Counted from the first letter of the stretch, positions 10,700 through 23,810 are shown. The stretch is 64,000 nt of DNA from Arenicola marina (GCA_964019135.1 OZ025249.1:3534001-3598000); one strand, 5' to 3'. Translations and numbers: made by a program. The notes: a model not told the origin generated them from the letters alone.

Positions 10700-13600
10700 T
10701 TATATCCGAACCCAGAACGCCGGGGACGCACTGTCTCTATGACCTTGACCTTGACAGTCATCCGGATCCTGGTCAGCCCAGGTCCGGCTTCCCTTCGACT
10801 CCTCCTTCGCCAGTTTCTAAAAGTAACAATTACACAAAAAGCGTTATTAAGATTTAACAGTAAATTCATAACAGTTTAACGGACTGTGCATCTTCTCGTT
10901 GCGGATTAACTGATAATCGTTTTTTAACGTCAAATCCGTCTTACCTTGTCTGGATACGACTTCCGGTGCTTCTTGCGACGGCCCGGAACTCTGGCGGCCG
11001 CGAGCGGAAGTGGCACTGCAGGTGGCGCCCCTAGCGGTGGGTCTGACAGGCTTGTGCAGGGGTTCCATCTTGAGCTGAGTCTTCAAGCGAACGCAGGCCA
11101 AATACGGATCAACAATAGTACACTTATTGGCATATTTAAACTCTGTGTCACGGTAACTCAATGCAACTGAAAACTGCTTGCTTCTGAGGGGGCGAAACAC
11201 TTAAAATCTTCATGCAGGTGTGCTTTCTAGCGAAATAACTTTACAAGAAAATGTTGAAATGTGTTTCACACAGAGGTAGGATGTGTGTGTCAATAGATGT
11301 GTAAAGGTGATATAAACTTGCAAACGCATGGTGCCAAAGCAGAACATCTGACACATTTTTCTAACGAGGAAATCCCCCATGCTTTGCTTCTGTACTTAAA
11401 CACTAGTAAAGTGACTTAACTTTCCAGTGAATTATTTTAAGACTTATAAATGCACTTTAGACGATGGACCCAGATCCGCACATGGTAATGTTAGTTACAT
11501 AATGGTGCGTGGCCCAGACAATATAAAGTAACCAGAGGTCTGGGAGAAGTATACGCGAGGCACATAGTATCTAAGAACCAATATCCTTGACGTGATCGCC
11601 AAGCCGACCATAGCGGTAGTTTAGTGGCATGAGGGGTATTAAACCACACACAATGTACAACTAGATATCACGCACAGTTACAAGCAATACGTGAGGCAGG
11701 GAGAGGGGGGGGGGGGTGCGTTATATCACATCAGCGTGGAGTTTTTTCTTACACAGCCGAATTAAACTTCTATATTAGGCAATTTTCAAACCATAACACC
11801 ATTAATTATTAATGAATGCGCATTTTGGCAGTAGGCGAAATGTAATTCTAGAAGATGTCGTTGTCGCGCTGTCGTAGTTCGCTTGGCGGGCGTTTGGTAT
11901 CAGACAGCCGCTAGGTATGTACAGACAGGCTCGAGAGTTTGTTTGTACGGCCTTGGTATTAAGTGTAGGCCAGAGAGGTGTTTACGTGGTCAGTTGGAAG
12001 GCAACGTGATGCGAGGGCTCAAATGGGCCATGACGGGAACTCCGCCAAAGGGAAACTCTCACTTACCAGACACAAACTCAATGTCCTGGCAAAGGAAACA
12101 GAGGAGACGCTTGTATCATTAAGTCATTTACGTCATACATTTCATACTAGATACCACATAGCACTTAAAGTGTCGCTATATTATACGGCGTTGCCTTGAG
12201 TGTCGGCTGGTAATAGCTGACACAAACCACTCGTCCCCACCCTCAGTCCATTAAGCAGGGTCAGACTGACGTGTCGGGATCATTATATCCTTGGTTCGCA
12301 TCAGGACGCAGACAGCGTGACCAAACAAGCGCGGCGGACGTGGTCATCACCACACACGACGAGCAGCCCGTGACCTTGAGTGACCTCCAGGGGCCGAGGA
12401 CTTACCCCGGAGGGAGGGTGGCTGCTTTCTGAGGAATGTTGTGTGGCTCTGCCGCTGTCTGATCCTGAAGAGCAGCATAGTCTGCAAAACCCGGAGGGCG
12501 GGTAACATCAGAAGTCATACCAAACCAACACGATGGCAGCGAGATATCCGACTGAGGCATGGCCACAAAACGACAGCTCCATGACGTCCAAAACACTGAC
12601 GGTGACCTGGCTGTGACCTTATACCTGGCCTCGAGTATCTTGGTTCTCTGGCCAATATACATATAACAAGCCGAACGTCAAGTCACTCCGACACAATAGC
12701 CGCGGCAATTTCAGCCTTCCATAAGGCACACCGCAGGACTGTGTGGCATAGACCTCCTGTACCTTGAGCCATTAACGAACACCAGCCACTTGTGACGAAG
12801 GGATACCATTCCAGCTATAATCCAAGTTCGGTCATGACAAGCAAACTAATACGGCCTCCCGCTACATTGACGAACAAAAGTGCAAAGTTAACAATGATAA
12901 AATGATGAAGCATATAACGATTATCTCTCAACCCGCAGTCTAAATTGTCGTCTGCTCTTTTGGCGGGAAACTGTCACTCACCGGCTTCCAGGTTATAGTT
13001 ATCTTCGGCTGCTTTGGAGAAACGGGAAGCTTTAGTCGGCGATTTCTTGCGCCTCCCTTTGAACGCCCTCTTTTCGGCTTCTGTCTCCATGACGACGACT
13101 GTTGCCATGACGCCTTCCGTTGCCATAGCGGCATCCGCTCCGAGCCGCTTGAGGGCCTTGCCGGTCTTGGGACTGTGCGAGGCACTGCGCCGCTTACCGC
13201 TCAGCGCCTTCTTGTTCCTGCGCTTCAGTGGGTCGGACCTGTAACACGAGACACTCTGTGAGCGGGAGCCTCGCATTTACCTATCCTTGGAGCTGTTTTA
13301 CCCTATAGAAGTTACATATTTTCAACTAATAAAAATCAAAGAACCGCAAAAACAAAATTTTTAGATTACCATATGCTGTACAGGAAGTCATCGTCCCAAG
13401 AGGAATAGCAATAGCAATTCATGATTCAGGAGTATGAACTTCTGAATGCATGCAATGCATAACGTTAGTAAAATTTGATTCTAAATTGACCTGCGAAAAT
13501 TGCTGCAGACGTAAAGTAAACGGGTGACTGAGAAATATATATAAAATGAGATGCCAAATATGAAGGCAGGCGGAGCTTCACCAAAATACCAAATATCAAT

Positions 13601-16600
13601 CAGACAGGAAAGATAAATCATGCCAAGTGTGTTAATTAACATACAGAGCATGATATCTAGCCAACTGCCGCATGCGATGCACCAGATAACCTTTGTGTAG
13701 GCCCTACTGGTACGTCTATATGCAATCACTGCAATCACTGACAAGATGTCCCACAAGAATCATTCGGAGAAAGCGTGCGATTACCTGATTACATCGCTTA
13801 CTGTGTCCTTGCAATCACCCCACATACTGCCATACAACAGGTGATTTGTTGTGCCTGGCCATTGTGGGGCATGCTGCTAAGTTATCCATGCATGGAACTA
13901 AACTCAGCCAAGTGACCAGTATAGATCCGGTATCCGGCTACGTGACCAGTCTACATCCGGGGTCTGGCCACGTGACCAGTCTACATCCAGGGTCAGGCCA
14001 CGTGACCAGTATAGATCCGGGATCTGGCCACGTGACCAGTCTACATCCGGGGTCTGGCCACGTGACCAGTCTACATCCGGGATCTGACAGCGTGACGCGT
14101 CTAGATCTGGTATCTGGCCACGTGACCAGCCTACACCCGGAATCTGGCCACGCGACCAGTCTACATCCGGGATCTGACAGCATGACGCGTCTAGATCTGG
14201 AATCTGGCCACGTGACCAGCCTACATCCGGAATCTGGCAGCGCGACCAGTCTACATTTAGGATCTAGTCACATGGCTCCACTACATTCGAGTCGTCCGAC
14301 AGAAGGAAAGCACGAGGCTGATCTGACGGGTACTAACAGGCGTTGCTAGCCATGCAGAGAGCTCAATGAGTTACCGTGAGTTTAGCCGACGCCCATGACT
14401 TCCCATAAGGATAGCGCGGGCTGATCTGATAAAGAACACACACCGTCTCAGAGACACTTCACACCCTGAGGACCAGCGAAGGTCATGAGAGCACGCCAGG
14501 CCTTCACACAGGGACACGGCTAAATAAGGAAATCCGCGGTTCGGTATATTCCGTTAAGTGATTGCCATATGTATGAAAGATCCCACATTTCAGTTAAATA
14601 TACACATTTACTCATTTACTCGTTGGTTCGTACCAATGAAGCATAAACTATTCAAAGGATCTACCGAAACAGTACAAGTCTTAGAATAGTTTTGCCTTCT
14701 TGTTATCTTACTGCCGGACAAGTATCCCACAACGAGTGCCCCACACTGCCGCCTGGCGTACGAGACGGAGACTTACTTGGGGGGCTCCAGAGGCTTCGTG
14801 ACACGACCTGGATTGGAGACGGTGTGCAGGACAGGGAAGTTTGGAACCTGTAACGAGACGCAAACCAACATTACTGGGAGTAAAACAGATTAAGGTTGTG
14901 ATCCTGAACAAGTTACACGATCCTTGGTGGATATCTAGCCTAAACAACCAATGAGAAAAGGTACAACGAAAGAAGCTGTAAACAAATGGAAAGATAATCT
15001 GAGCGAACAATGAAATAACTTTAATGACAAAAGGAGACACCACTCATCCGGAATAGGTAGGTCTTGCCATCTAGTGGGTAAACGTGAAATCACTTTTTTA
15101 TCATAATGAGCGAATATAAGGATAATAAATCTGGTTGGTTATTCAGGTTACTTTAACCACTTTTGGTCATATCGCGTCAATGGGAGAAGGAAGGGAGAGT
15201 GGAGCCATGTCCCCGGGGGCCCACTGAGCTGTCGCGCCGGCCCCTAAGCAATCTGGTCAGGAGGGCTGGTGAGAAACAGTAAGCGTCCCTTTGCCGCTGA
15301 GGCCCTTACGTTTCTCAGTTGGTGCAGCTTGTCGCTGGCCAGGCTGGATACGGACCCGTCGTCGGCAGACAGCTGGCGGTGGAACCGACCGGGAGGCAGA
15401 CTGTCTGTCACCATGGTGACCGACAAGTCGCTGCGAGCCACGCTGACGCCGCTCGAGGTCGTGAAGGACGCGACGGACGCCTGGACGCCGGCCGCTAGGT
15501 TACACAGCGCCCTCTGTCGGGACGCCGCGTGTGTGAGCGCCGTGATAGAGATGCTCTCGTCGTCCTCGCTATGCACGGCGGGACTCCGCGGGAACGGTTT
15601 GCTGCCAAAGCCGATCATCTGGGGATCCTTGAGGGCCAGCGACTGGAAGGGGGACACGCATGCTACCATCAGTGACATCGGGTGGTTCCGTGCTTCAAAA
15701 GAGGCAGTTGTTAAGTTTGTCATGCACCACAGGATCCTTACTATGTCAAACAAACATTCTACCTGTAGGTGGAGATCCCTAGGTTGAGGGAATACGTCAA
15801 CATGTCTGTCGAGATGCACAGCAGACAGACAAGATTTAAGATTCGCTTATTTGATCAAGTACGACGTAAATACAAAAGGAGGCGCGAGACCGATAGTAGA
15901 CTTGGCCGGGAGACTCGAGCTAAGACATGATCCTCGCTTAGCATTTAGAACATTATCGACAAAAGAATTACTACGGACAGGGTTATTCTTTAGTATCCTA
16001 GCGTTGGTGAATGAATTTAATTTGGGTTTTCACGGCCTTTAACTTTATACAGAGACAAGATTATGAAGACAATGAATGAAGACTCGCCCCACCAACACGG
16101 TCACTCCGTAGCGAGGAGAGCGCTCACCTGGAGGTCGGTGGTGGCGGCCGTCGTCATGGTCAAGGTCACGGGCGCGGTCACTGAGTGCGGTAACATGGGA
16201 GCGGAAGTCAAGCCGGTGCCGCCCCCTGGTGTCGACAGTCGTCGTCTTGCCCTCTCGGCCGTGGCGCGAGGAACTGAAGGTCATCGAGACACTGAATGCT
16301 TCTCTCGTCCTTCGGCAGAACTACCTCCAAGCTTATCCAATGACATTACAGCTGTATTCACGCATTCACCACTAAATTTATACATGCAGTAATTTTTCCA
16401 TTGTTGAAGTAAATGATTTAGTGCCAACGTTCACGAAACGACTATGCAATTTCATAATATAATGTTTTTTGATTAAAACATTGACAAAGTCTGAAGAAGG
16501 AAGAAGTAAGATGGGCACTTACATGCTAAATACGATGAAGCTCCCAAGTCAAGGTGGTGTGCAAAGCTCGTGCTGCTCAGAAATGTTCGACAAAAACTAG

Positions 16601-19600
16601 GGCGTTGCTTTGAACACTCACCATCTCGTATTGGACCCAGCTCCTTCTTGTTGGCATTGGCCGCTAGGCGGCGCTGGAAGGCGTTGTTGACACGCGGGTG
16701 TGTGGGTGCATGGCTGGGACCATCTCCGGGGGGTGGTGCGGCACCCCCATGACCTCCAGACCCAGCACCCCCACCAGCCACACTGGCCGCCTGTCTGGAG
16801 GTTAGGAGAGCCACGCGGGGAACAAACCCAGCCTGACCGCCAGTGGTGCTGGAAACACACGGTGACAATTGACATCACAACCGTGATAAGGGGATGCACG
16901 ACAATCATTCACCATCACAAATGAGCAGATAGCTTGCAACTGAAACTCCTATTACAGTGCCGTAAGCGAAGGGTATGACGTCACACAGTAAGGCCACGGT
17001 GAGAGGACACCCGTCTAGAGAGGAGTTACCTGGATCCCTTCGCCAGTTGTCGCTGCGTTCTGTTCACGGGGCCACGTGGCAGGCCGCGAACACTGCGCAG
17101 GTGTTTGCGCACCCACTCGCGGACCCCGTGCAGACTGGCGAACTCGGAGAGGGTGAGCCGTGACCACGGGTTGGTCTCCGTCATGTCCAGGGCCGCAATG
17201 GCCATCGCCTTCCCCACCTACAACCGATACAACCCAGCTACAGGTAGCCGCAATGGCCATCGCCTTCCCCACCCCCAGCCGATACAACCCAGCTACAGGT
17301 AGCCGCAATGGCCATCACATTCCCCACCTACAACCGATACAACCCTGCTACAGGTAGCCGCAATGGCCATCGCCCTCCCTACCTACAACCGATACAACCC
17401 AGCTACAGGTAGCCGCAATGGCCATCGCCTTCCCCACCCCCAGCCGATACAACCCAGCTACAGGTAGCCGCAATGGCCATCGCATTCCCCACCTACAACC
17501 GATATAACCCAGCTACAGGTAGCCGCAATGGCCATCGCCTTCCCCACCCCCAGCCGATACAACCCAGCTACAGGTAGCCGCAATGGCCATCGCCTTCCCC
17601 ACCTACAACCGATACAACCCTGCTACAGGTAGCCGCAATGGCCATCGCCTTCCCCACCTACAACCGATACAACCCTGCTACAGGTAGCCGCAATGGCCAT
17701 CGCCTTCCCCACCTACAACCGATACAACTCAGCTAAAGGTAGCGTAAAACTTCTCACATGGCGACTCACTTTCATGTACAAAAGCAACACTCGTTTCTCC
17801 AGTGAAACGAGGCTTGGATTGCTAAACATTTGTTCATTATCGGACGACCTGAAGAGAACACACACCGATGGGGCCAGCCAATGTGTTCCAATGTAGAGTG
17901 GGGGTGGGCGTCTTGACTAATGATATCGCCTCCCAGGACATGTGCCATCGTGCACTTAGAGGGGGGAGACATAGGGTAGGGCGGAGAGGGGTGATGTGTG
18001 GGGGGGGGGCATACTGACCTCCTCGAAGTGGGCCATTGTGTACTTGGGCGGGAAGCCCGCCAGGGGGGGTGGTGTGGCCCGCCCGTTGTCGCCGTAAGAT
18101 GGCGGTACCGGGTTCACCATACGCCCAGTGTTGTAGTTGCACTCCAGCGTGTAGCTGTAGAGACAGACACAAGTATTGTACGGGGTAGGCGCTTACTCCA
18201 ACGGAACATTACCAGAATAACACCTATGAGGCTATAATTCAACTCGTATCTAAACCCACTGAAAGAATTAACAGGTGTGGAAAATGGTCTTACAGATCGT
18301 GGCAGAAGATTCACATACAGATACCGAGGGTGTTCCGCACTATATTGAGCGTGACGTTGCTACCTGTGGATGATGCCCAGTGCCTTGTACAGCGCCACGC
18401 GGCCGGACCCCTCCTTAGACAGACCCTCTCGCTTGTCCTTCAGGTACATGTTCCTCTCCGTGAAGTTACACCCGCCGAAGTCGAAGTGGGCCGTGTTGAG
18501 CGAGATGAGCTTCGGGAAGAGCATGTTGTCTACCTGCACCTCCTCCGCCTCCAGGCTGTTGCCGTATATGAAGCAGCCACGCTTGGAGGCGTGGCCGTGC
18601 AAGTCCACGTAGAAGGCGATCCCGCTCTCGTCGGGCGAGATTTGGCGCAGTGCTGGGTCGTTGAGGTGCGGGGTCTGGATCACCCCCGTCACGCCAGGGG
18701 GCGGATCCGGCTCAGCCTCGTCCTCAGACCCCTCGTTGCCAAGGTGATCCGTGCTGTCGTCCTCGACGTCACCACATTCTCCACCGGAAGCGATCTCTAC
18801 CGACGGGGCAAACAAGAAGTCACTCTCGAAACTTCCGGTATTTCGCGTGAGATCTAGCCGGCGCAGATCTCGTTCAAGGTCACTCAACTCAGCGTCCTTG
18901 GCGTCCGGGTCAAGGTCAGACGGACCAAGGTCAGGCGAACCGGCGTTGACATTAGCGTCCCACCCAGGGTTGTTCACAGAGAGAGCGTGATCTGGGTCAA
19001 CGTTTCCACCTCCATCGTTATTAATACTTTGCGGTACGTCTGGAGTCTTCGCTCTGACGTTCTGAACGCTGTAGGCACTCCTCCCTCGCGAGGCGACCCT
19101 ATAGTTCTTGGTCAGCGCCGCCATCTTGTTTCTCTCGGCGTTTTGGGCCGGCCTCCCGCCGGAACCCCTGCCGACCGGCCTGGCCGCGGCGCCACCGGTA
19201 ACCCGGCCCCTGGCGTCGGGGGCCGAGACGGACCCCTTGGTGAGGGGGTGACCGCTGTCCGAGACCTCCTCCTTGGGCCGCACCCCCACTTCGCCACCCC
19301 CTCCCCCCGCCGCCGACCCCCTCAGACCAGTCTTACAGCGATACTCCACGTGGTAATACACCATGACGCTCTTGGCGGCGTAGATGGACGGGTAGAGGGC
19401 GAAGGAGGGGTCCAGATAGACCCGGTTGAGGTTGACGCCCCTGGAGTCGGTCCGGTAGTGGCCGCGCTGCACGCCGTCCGGGTTCAGCATCGGGATCAGC
19501 TTGAAGACGTACTGGCGCCGGAGTCGCCGGGCGCGCGCGTCGTCCGGACGCAGGATGAAGTCCAGGAAGCCGTTGAAGACGAAGCTGGCGGGCGTCTCCC

Positions 19601-22600
19601 CGGGGTGGACCCGGCTGCTCACCAGGTACACCTGGCAACACAACCCACAGGCTTAACAGCGGCGCATAACACAGTGCTCCAGACTTAACAGCGGCGCATA
19701 ACACAGTGCTCCAGACTTAACAGCGGCGCATAACACAGTGCTCCAGACTTAACAGCGTTGCATAATAGTGCTCCAGACTTAACAGCGGCGCATAACACAG
19801 TTCTTCAGACCTCACTGCGGCGCATAACACATAGTGCTCCAGACTTAAGACTGCACTAATCCATAAAAGAACCGCATCATAACATAGACAGATATCGTTA
19901 AAAACTGCTTGAAGCGGGGATGAGAATGCTATCCCGGTAAGAGCGACGTGTTACCCGTTTCCCTTTGAACGCCCGACATCGGGGTTCGTCCGCTTGAGGG
20001 AAGAGCTTGTCGTCAAAGCGAGGCTCCTCTGAGGGCTGCAGGCCCTGGCAGTCTGAGATGGTGATAAGATCCACGCGAAGCTTGTCCAGCGAGTGGCACA
20101 GGAGCTCTCGGTGGTAGTACGTGGTGTCTGGCGGCCTGCAGAGAAACACACGCGGCTAGCGCAACACCCGAGAACAACAGTGCCGTACGAAGCGATGCCA
20201 CCATAAATCATCGGGGTTTTTCCTTGTCCAGTCACGTGTCAGCGCCAGGCCTACATGTGATGCCAGATCGAATACCTATTTCTGTAAGTCTAAAACTAAT
20301 TGTATAGATTGCCTACAGTGTATGTTTTGCGTACGGTCACTTCGGTGTATTTAATGCTAATTTGCCATTATTTTTCACCCATTAGTATACTAGGTATGCG
20401 ACATTCCTACCTCAGCTTACATAAAACTGTTCCTAATCTTTAACGTGTGATTGACGGATATTATTGCTACGGTCTTTCCTCCGACAGCTACATTACTGCA
20501 TTACGCTACATTCACCAGTAACAGCGTACACGACACTTTGAGCGACATAACATTTAATTATGACCAATTCGGACAGATCTGGCAGTACGGCACATCTGGA
20601 GTACACACGACGCGTCCGGTACTCACGGGTTGGCGGGGAGGCCGCTGCAGTGGGAGAAGGCGACGTCCAGCTTGGCGAGCTGTTCCTGGCTCTCCGCGTA
20701 GGACCAGGGAAAGCAGAAGGCGAAGTAGGTGGTGGCGCCCCTCGCCTCCAGCAGGCGGTGGGTGAAGCTCAGCACAAACTGGCCGTCCACAGTCTGTAAG
20801 CAATGCACCACCTGGTAACTACACTATGTAGAGGCGCCCCTAGCCACTAGCAGTCGCATATGACGGGGTTCCTGTATTCTTTATATATCGTTACATAGTC
20901 TATACGGATAGACCGTTGCGTGTTTGAGAACAGTGTTGTGCCCATTGAGGATAAATTGAGCCAATGAACTTTTTGTGGCAGTGAATGAAAACTGGCTTTG
21001 ACTGCTCAGGTGGCGGGGCCTGGACTGATGCAGGGGCGTGGCTTTGACTGCTCAGGGGGCGGGGCCTGGACTGATGCAGGGGCGTGGCTTTGACTGCTCA
21101 GGGGGCGGGGCCTGGACTGATGCAGCGGCGTGGCTTTGACTGCTCAGGGGGCGTGGCCTGGATTGATGCAGGGGCGTGGCCTGGACTAATGCAGGGGCGT
21201 GGCTTTGACTGTTCAGGTGTGGTACGTGGCCTGGACTGGTGCAGGGGGGTGTCTGTGACCGTTCCGGGGGTATGGCCTGGACTGAATCAAGGACGCGGCT
21301 CGGACTAGTCAGGGGCCGTGGCCTGAACTGATGCAGGAGGTCTGGCTTTGACGACTCAGGGGGCGTGGCCTGAACTGATGCAGAGGCGTGGCTTTGACCA
21401 CTCAGGGGGCGTGGCCCGAACTGGTGCAGGGGCGTGGCTTTGACTGCTCATGGGGAAGTACGTGGCATGGACTGATGCAGGGGCGTGGCTTTGACCGCTC
21501 GTGGGGAAGTACGTGGCATGGACTGATGCACGGGCGTGGCTTTGACCGCTCATGGGGCGTGGCCTGAACTGATGCAGGTGCGTGGCTTTGACTGCTCAGG
21601 GGGCGTGGCCTGGACTGATGCAGGGGCGTGGCTTTGACTGCTCAGGGGGCGTGGCGTGAACTGATGCAGGAGCGTGGCTTTGACTGCTCATGGGGCGTGG
21701 CCTGGAGTGATGCAGGGGCGTAGCCTGGACTAATGCAGGGGCGTGTCCTGGACTGATGCAGGGGCGTGGCTTTGATTGTTCCGTGGGGGTACGTGGACTG
21801 GACAGATGCAGGGGGGTGTCTGTGACCGTTGCGGGGGTATGGCTTGGACTGATGCAGGGACGCGGCTCTGACTAGTCAGGGGGCGTGGCCTGAACTGATG
21901 CAGGAGGTCTGGCTTTGACGACTCAGGGGGCGTGGGCTGAACTGATGCAGAGGCGTGGCTTTGACCACTCAGGGGGCGGGGCCTGGAGTGATGCAGGGGC
22001 GTGGCTTTGACTGCTCAGGGGGCGTGGCCTGGACTGATGCAGAGGCGTGGCTTTGACTGCTCAGGGGGCGTGGCCTGGAGTGATGCAGGGGCGTGGCCTG
22101 AACTAATGCAGGGGCGTGTCCTGGACTGATGCAGGGGCGCGGCTTTGACTGTTCAGTGGGGGTACGGGGACTGGACTGATGCAGGGGGGTGTCTGTGACC
22201 GTTCCGGGGGTATGGCCTGGACTGGTGCAGGGACGCGGCTCTGACTAGTCAGGGGGCGTGGCCTGAACTGATGCAGGAGGTCTGGCTTTGACGACTCAGG
22301 GGGCGTGGCCTGAACTGATGCAGAGGCGTGGCTTTGAGCACTCAGGGGGCGTGGCCTGAACTGATGCAGGGGCGTGGCTTTGACTGCTCAGGGGAAGTAC
22401 GTGGCATGGACTGATGCAGGGGCGTGGCTTTGACCTCTCATGGGGCGTGGCCTGAACTGATGCAGGTGCGCGGCTTTGACTACTCAGGGGGTGTGGCCTG
22501 AACTGACGCAGGGGCGTGGCTTTGACTGCTCAGGGGAAGTACGTGGCATGGACTGATGCAGGGGCGTGGCTTTGATCGCTCATGGGGCGTGGCCTGAACT

Positions 22601-23685
22601 GATGCAGGGGCGTGGCTTTGACTGCTCAGGGGGCGTGGCCTGGACAGATGCAGGAGCGTGGCTCTGACTGCCCAGGGGGCGTGGCCTAGACTGATGCAGG
22701 AGCGTGGATCCGACTGTTCAGGGGCGTGGATTGGACTGAAGCAGGAGAGCGGCTTTGACTGCCCGGGGGATGACCGATGGTATATAGATGCCACTGATCA
22801 GACTGGCCAGGCCTACCTGGTAGCTGGGTTTATCTCGAATGCGTTCCCAATGAGGTCTGCCTGGGGTCGTGCGCACCAGGGGGGCATGACCCTGACTGTA
22901 CAGCTTGCCCTGTCGGTTCAGGTTCATGATGTTTATCTTGAGCAGCTTCCCAGGCAGTCCTCCCCGAACTCCGAAATGGAACCATGACCTGTAGAAATGT
23001 TAGTGGATAGAAGCAATATATCTCTATACGTATTGACATTATTGAAAAAAAATAAACTAGACCTGTAGAATGGTCGGGGGATGAAAAACAATATATGTAT
23101 TGACATTATATTGACATCTTGGATATATTTACAATTAGGGAAGGTCTATTGCTCTTTGGACTGTTGACTACACATAAATCGTTTAAAATAAAGAGCATAA
23201 GTAGAGTCTATTTATGATCTTTAAGGAATAATGCCCAACATGTTACATTTAAATCGCTGAATAACCATTCCTGAGCTTTCTTCATACTTCTTGGTGGAAA
23301 GTCATCCTTACAAATGTGCAACTTACCTGTTTCCATTTTCATATGGAGTTCCACCACAGTCAGGTTTCGTCCACACATTAAATTCATAGTCTGGTTTGAG
23401 ATCAGCTCCAGTGTAGTAGGTCACTGAAAAATACATATTTACCAATTATATCTATATGGATTGCACAGTGTGACAGCTTTATTTTATCCCTTGCTTAACA
23501 TCCATTACATAAATAATACATCTATATATATGCATGCTATGGAAACAGTTCATAATTAAATTAGACATACCAGACTCTCCACTCTCTTCATCTTTATGAA
23601 CTTTTTCAGCCTTTGCTAGATTTCCAGAGTCAAACTTTGATGTAAGCAAAATTGACCCAAAGCGGGCCTCAAAGTCATTGGCCAT
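10700..23685 (-). CDS. AGBL5: Cytosolic carboxypeptidase-like protein 5 (tubulin deglutamylase), complete
   Basis: M14D zinc carboxypeptidase that removes the branch-point glutamate of polyglutamylated tubulin. Sixteen coding exons (high to low): 23571-23685, 23327-23423, 22817-22988, 20627-20793, 19955-20135, 18364-19631, 18019-18154, 17030-17217, 16622-16848, 16128-16273, 15310-15642, 14777-14847, 12982-13238, 12406-12481, 10945-11074, 10700-10816. Phases agree at every junction; total 3,681 nt, 1,226 aa. The N-terminus has [14 protein letters not shown], close to human CCP5. Zinc ligands are H253 and E256 (HPGE) and H589 ([11 protein letters not shown]); the catalytic glutamate is E671 ([10 protein letters not shown]). 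H589 to E671 is 82 residues, the spacing I recall for human CCP5, while ~155 extra, partly acidic residues lie between E256 and H589. [12 protein letters not shown] closes the domain. The long C-terminal tail has basic clusters ([21 protein letters not shown]), a possible nuclear signal. A 5' UTR intron is suggested by an acceptor near 23727. The last three exons rest on splice sites and phase only. Confidence 0.9.
13908..14290. repeat. 30-bp minisatellite rich in CACGTG E-boxes (AGBL5 intron)
   Basis: About twelve diverged 30-bp units of the form GGCCACGTGACCAG plus TCTACATCCGGGGTCT, in the AGBL5 intron between exons 14777-14847 and 12982-13238. Around six units keep a perfect palindromic CACGTG followed by ACC; others are GCGTGACG or CACGCGACC. 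The array does not touch a splice site. Confidence 0.85.
15131..15222 (-). mobile_element. SINE family A fragment
   Basis: A reverse-complement match to the 3' part of the SINE at 7100-7365 (GGTTGGTTATTCAGG ... CCACTTTTGGTCATATCGCG ... GAGTGGAGCCATGTCCCC). No tRNA-like head is visible. It lies in an AGBL5 intron next to exon 15310-15642. Confidence 0.65.
17192..17745 (-). repeat. 55-bp repeat of the AGBL5 exon 8 acceptor and first codons
   Basis: Ten units of exactly 55 bp. The rightmost part of exon 17030-17217 is itself unit one: 26 exonic nt (encoding VGKAMAIA) and 29 intronic nt ending CGGTTGTAG. Nine further copies follow upstream in the intron, at 55-bp steps from 17247 to 17687. Most copies keep the TTGTAG|GTGGGG acceptor; those starting at 17247, 17412 and 17522 carry GGCTGGGGGTGGGG and have lost the AG. 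Since 55 is not a multiple of three, use of the next upstream acceptor would shift the frame. Confidence 0.92.
19641..19850 (-). repeat. ~31-bp minisatellite adjoining the AGBL5 exon 6 acceptor
   Basis: About six units of CAGCGGCGCATAACACAGTG plus CTCCAGACTTAA. In the gene's sense each unit contains CTGTTAAGTCTGGAGCAC. The real intron end reads CTGTTAAGCCTGTGGG...TTGCCAG, which looks like a diverged last copy that includes the presumed branch region. The array abuts exon 18364-19631 without containing its acceptor in every unit. Confidence 0.75.
20985..22770. repeat. 46-bp minisatellite with KLF/Sp-like GGGCGTGGC motifs (AGBL5 intron 3)
   Basis: About 38 imperfect units of GGGGCGTGGCTTTGACTGCT followed by CAGGGGGCGTGGCCTGGACTGATGCA, filling most of the intron between exons 22817-22988 and 20627-20793. 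Each unit carries two GGGCGTGGC-type boxes. A larger block (GTCTGTGACCGTTCCGGGGG through CTGGCTTTGACGACTCAG) recurs near 21,240, 21,800 and 22,190, so a higher-order repeat is present. No splice junction is included. Confidence 0.9.
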
Positions 23686-23810
23686 TACTCTGGTACTTTG
23701 GATGTTGTGGGTAGCTCATCAGAACCTAAAAAAACAAAAAAACTAATTTTGTGTAATCTGCATATCAAAATGACATTTAGAGTGACAGGCCGCTTTAATG
23801 CAAAATGAAA

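Noticed and set aside
10945-11200. Alternative AGBL5 ending read in another frame ([13 protein letters not shown]... to a TGA at 10773)
   Set aside because: It requires skipping the 12406-12481 exon phase; the chosen frame closes all phases and ends at 10700.
13481-13756. 91-codon minus-strand frame with hydrophobic segments
   Set aside because: Lies in an AGBL5 intron, lacks splice connections in phase and resembles no family I know.
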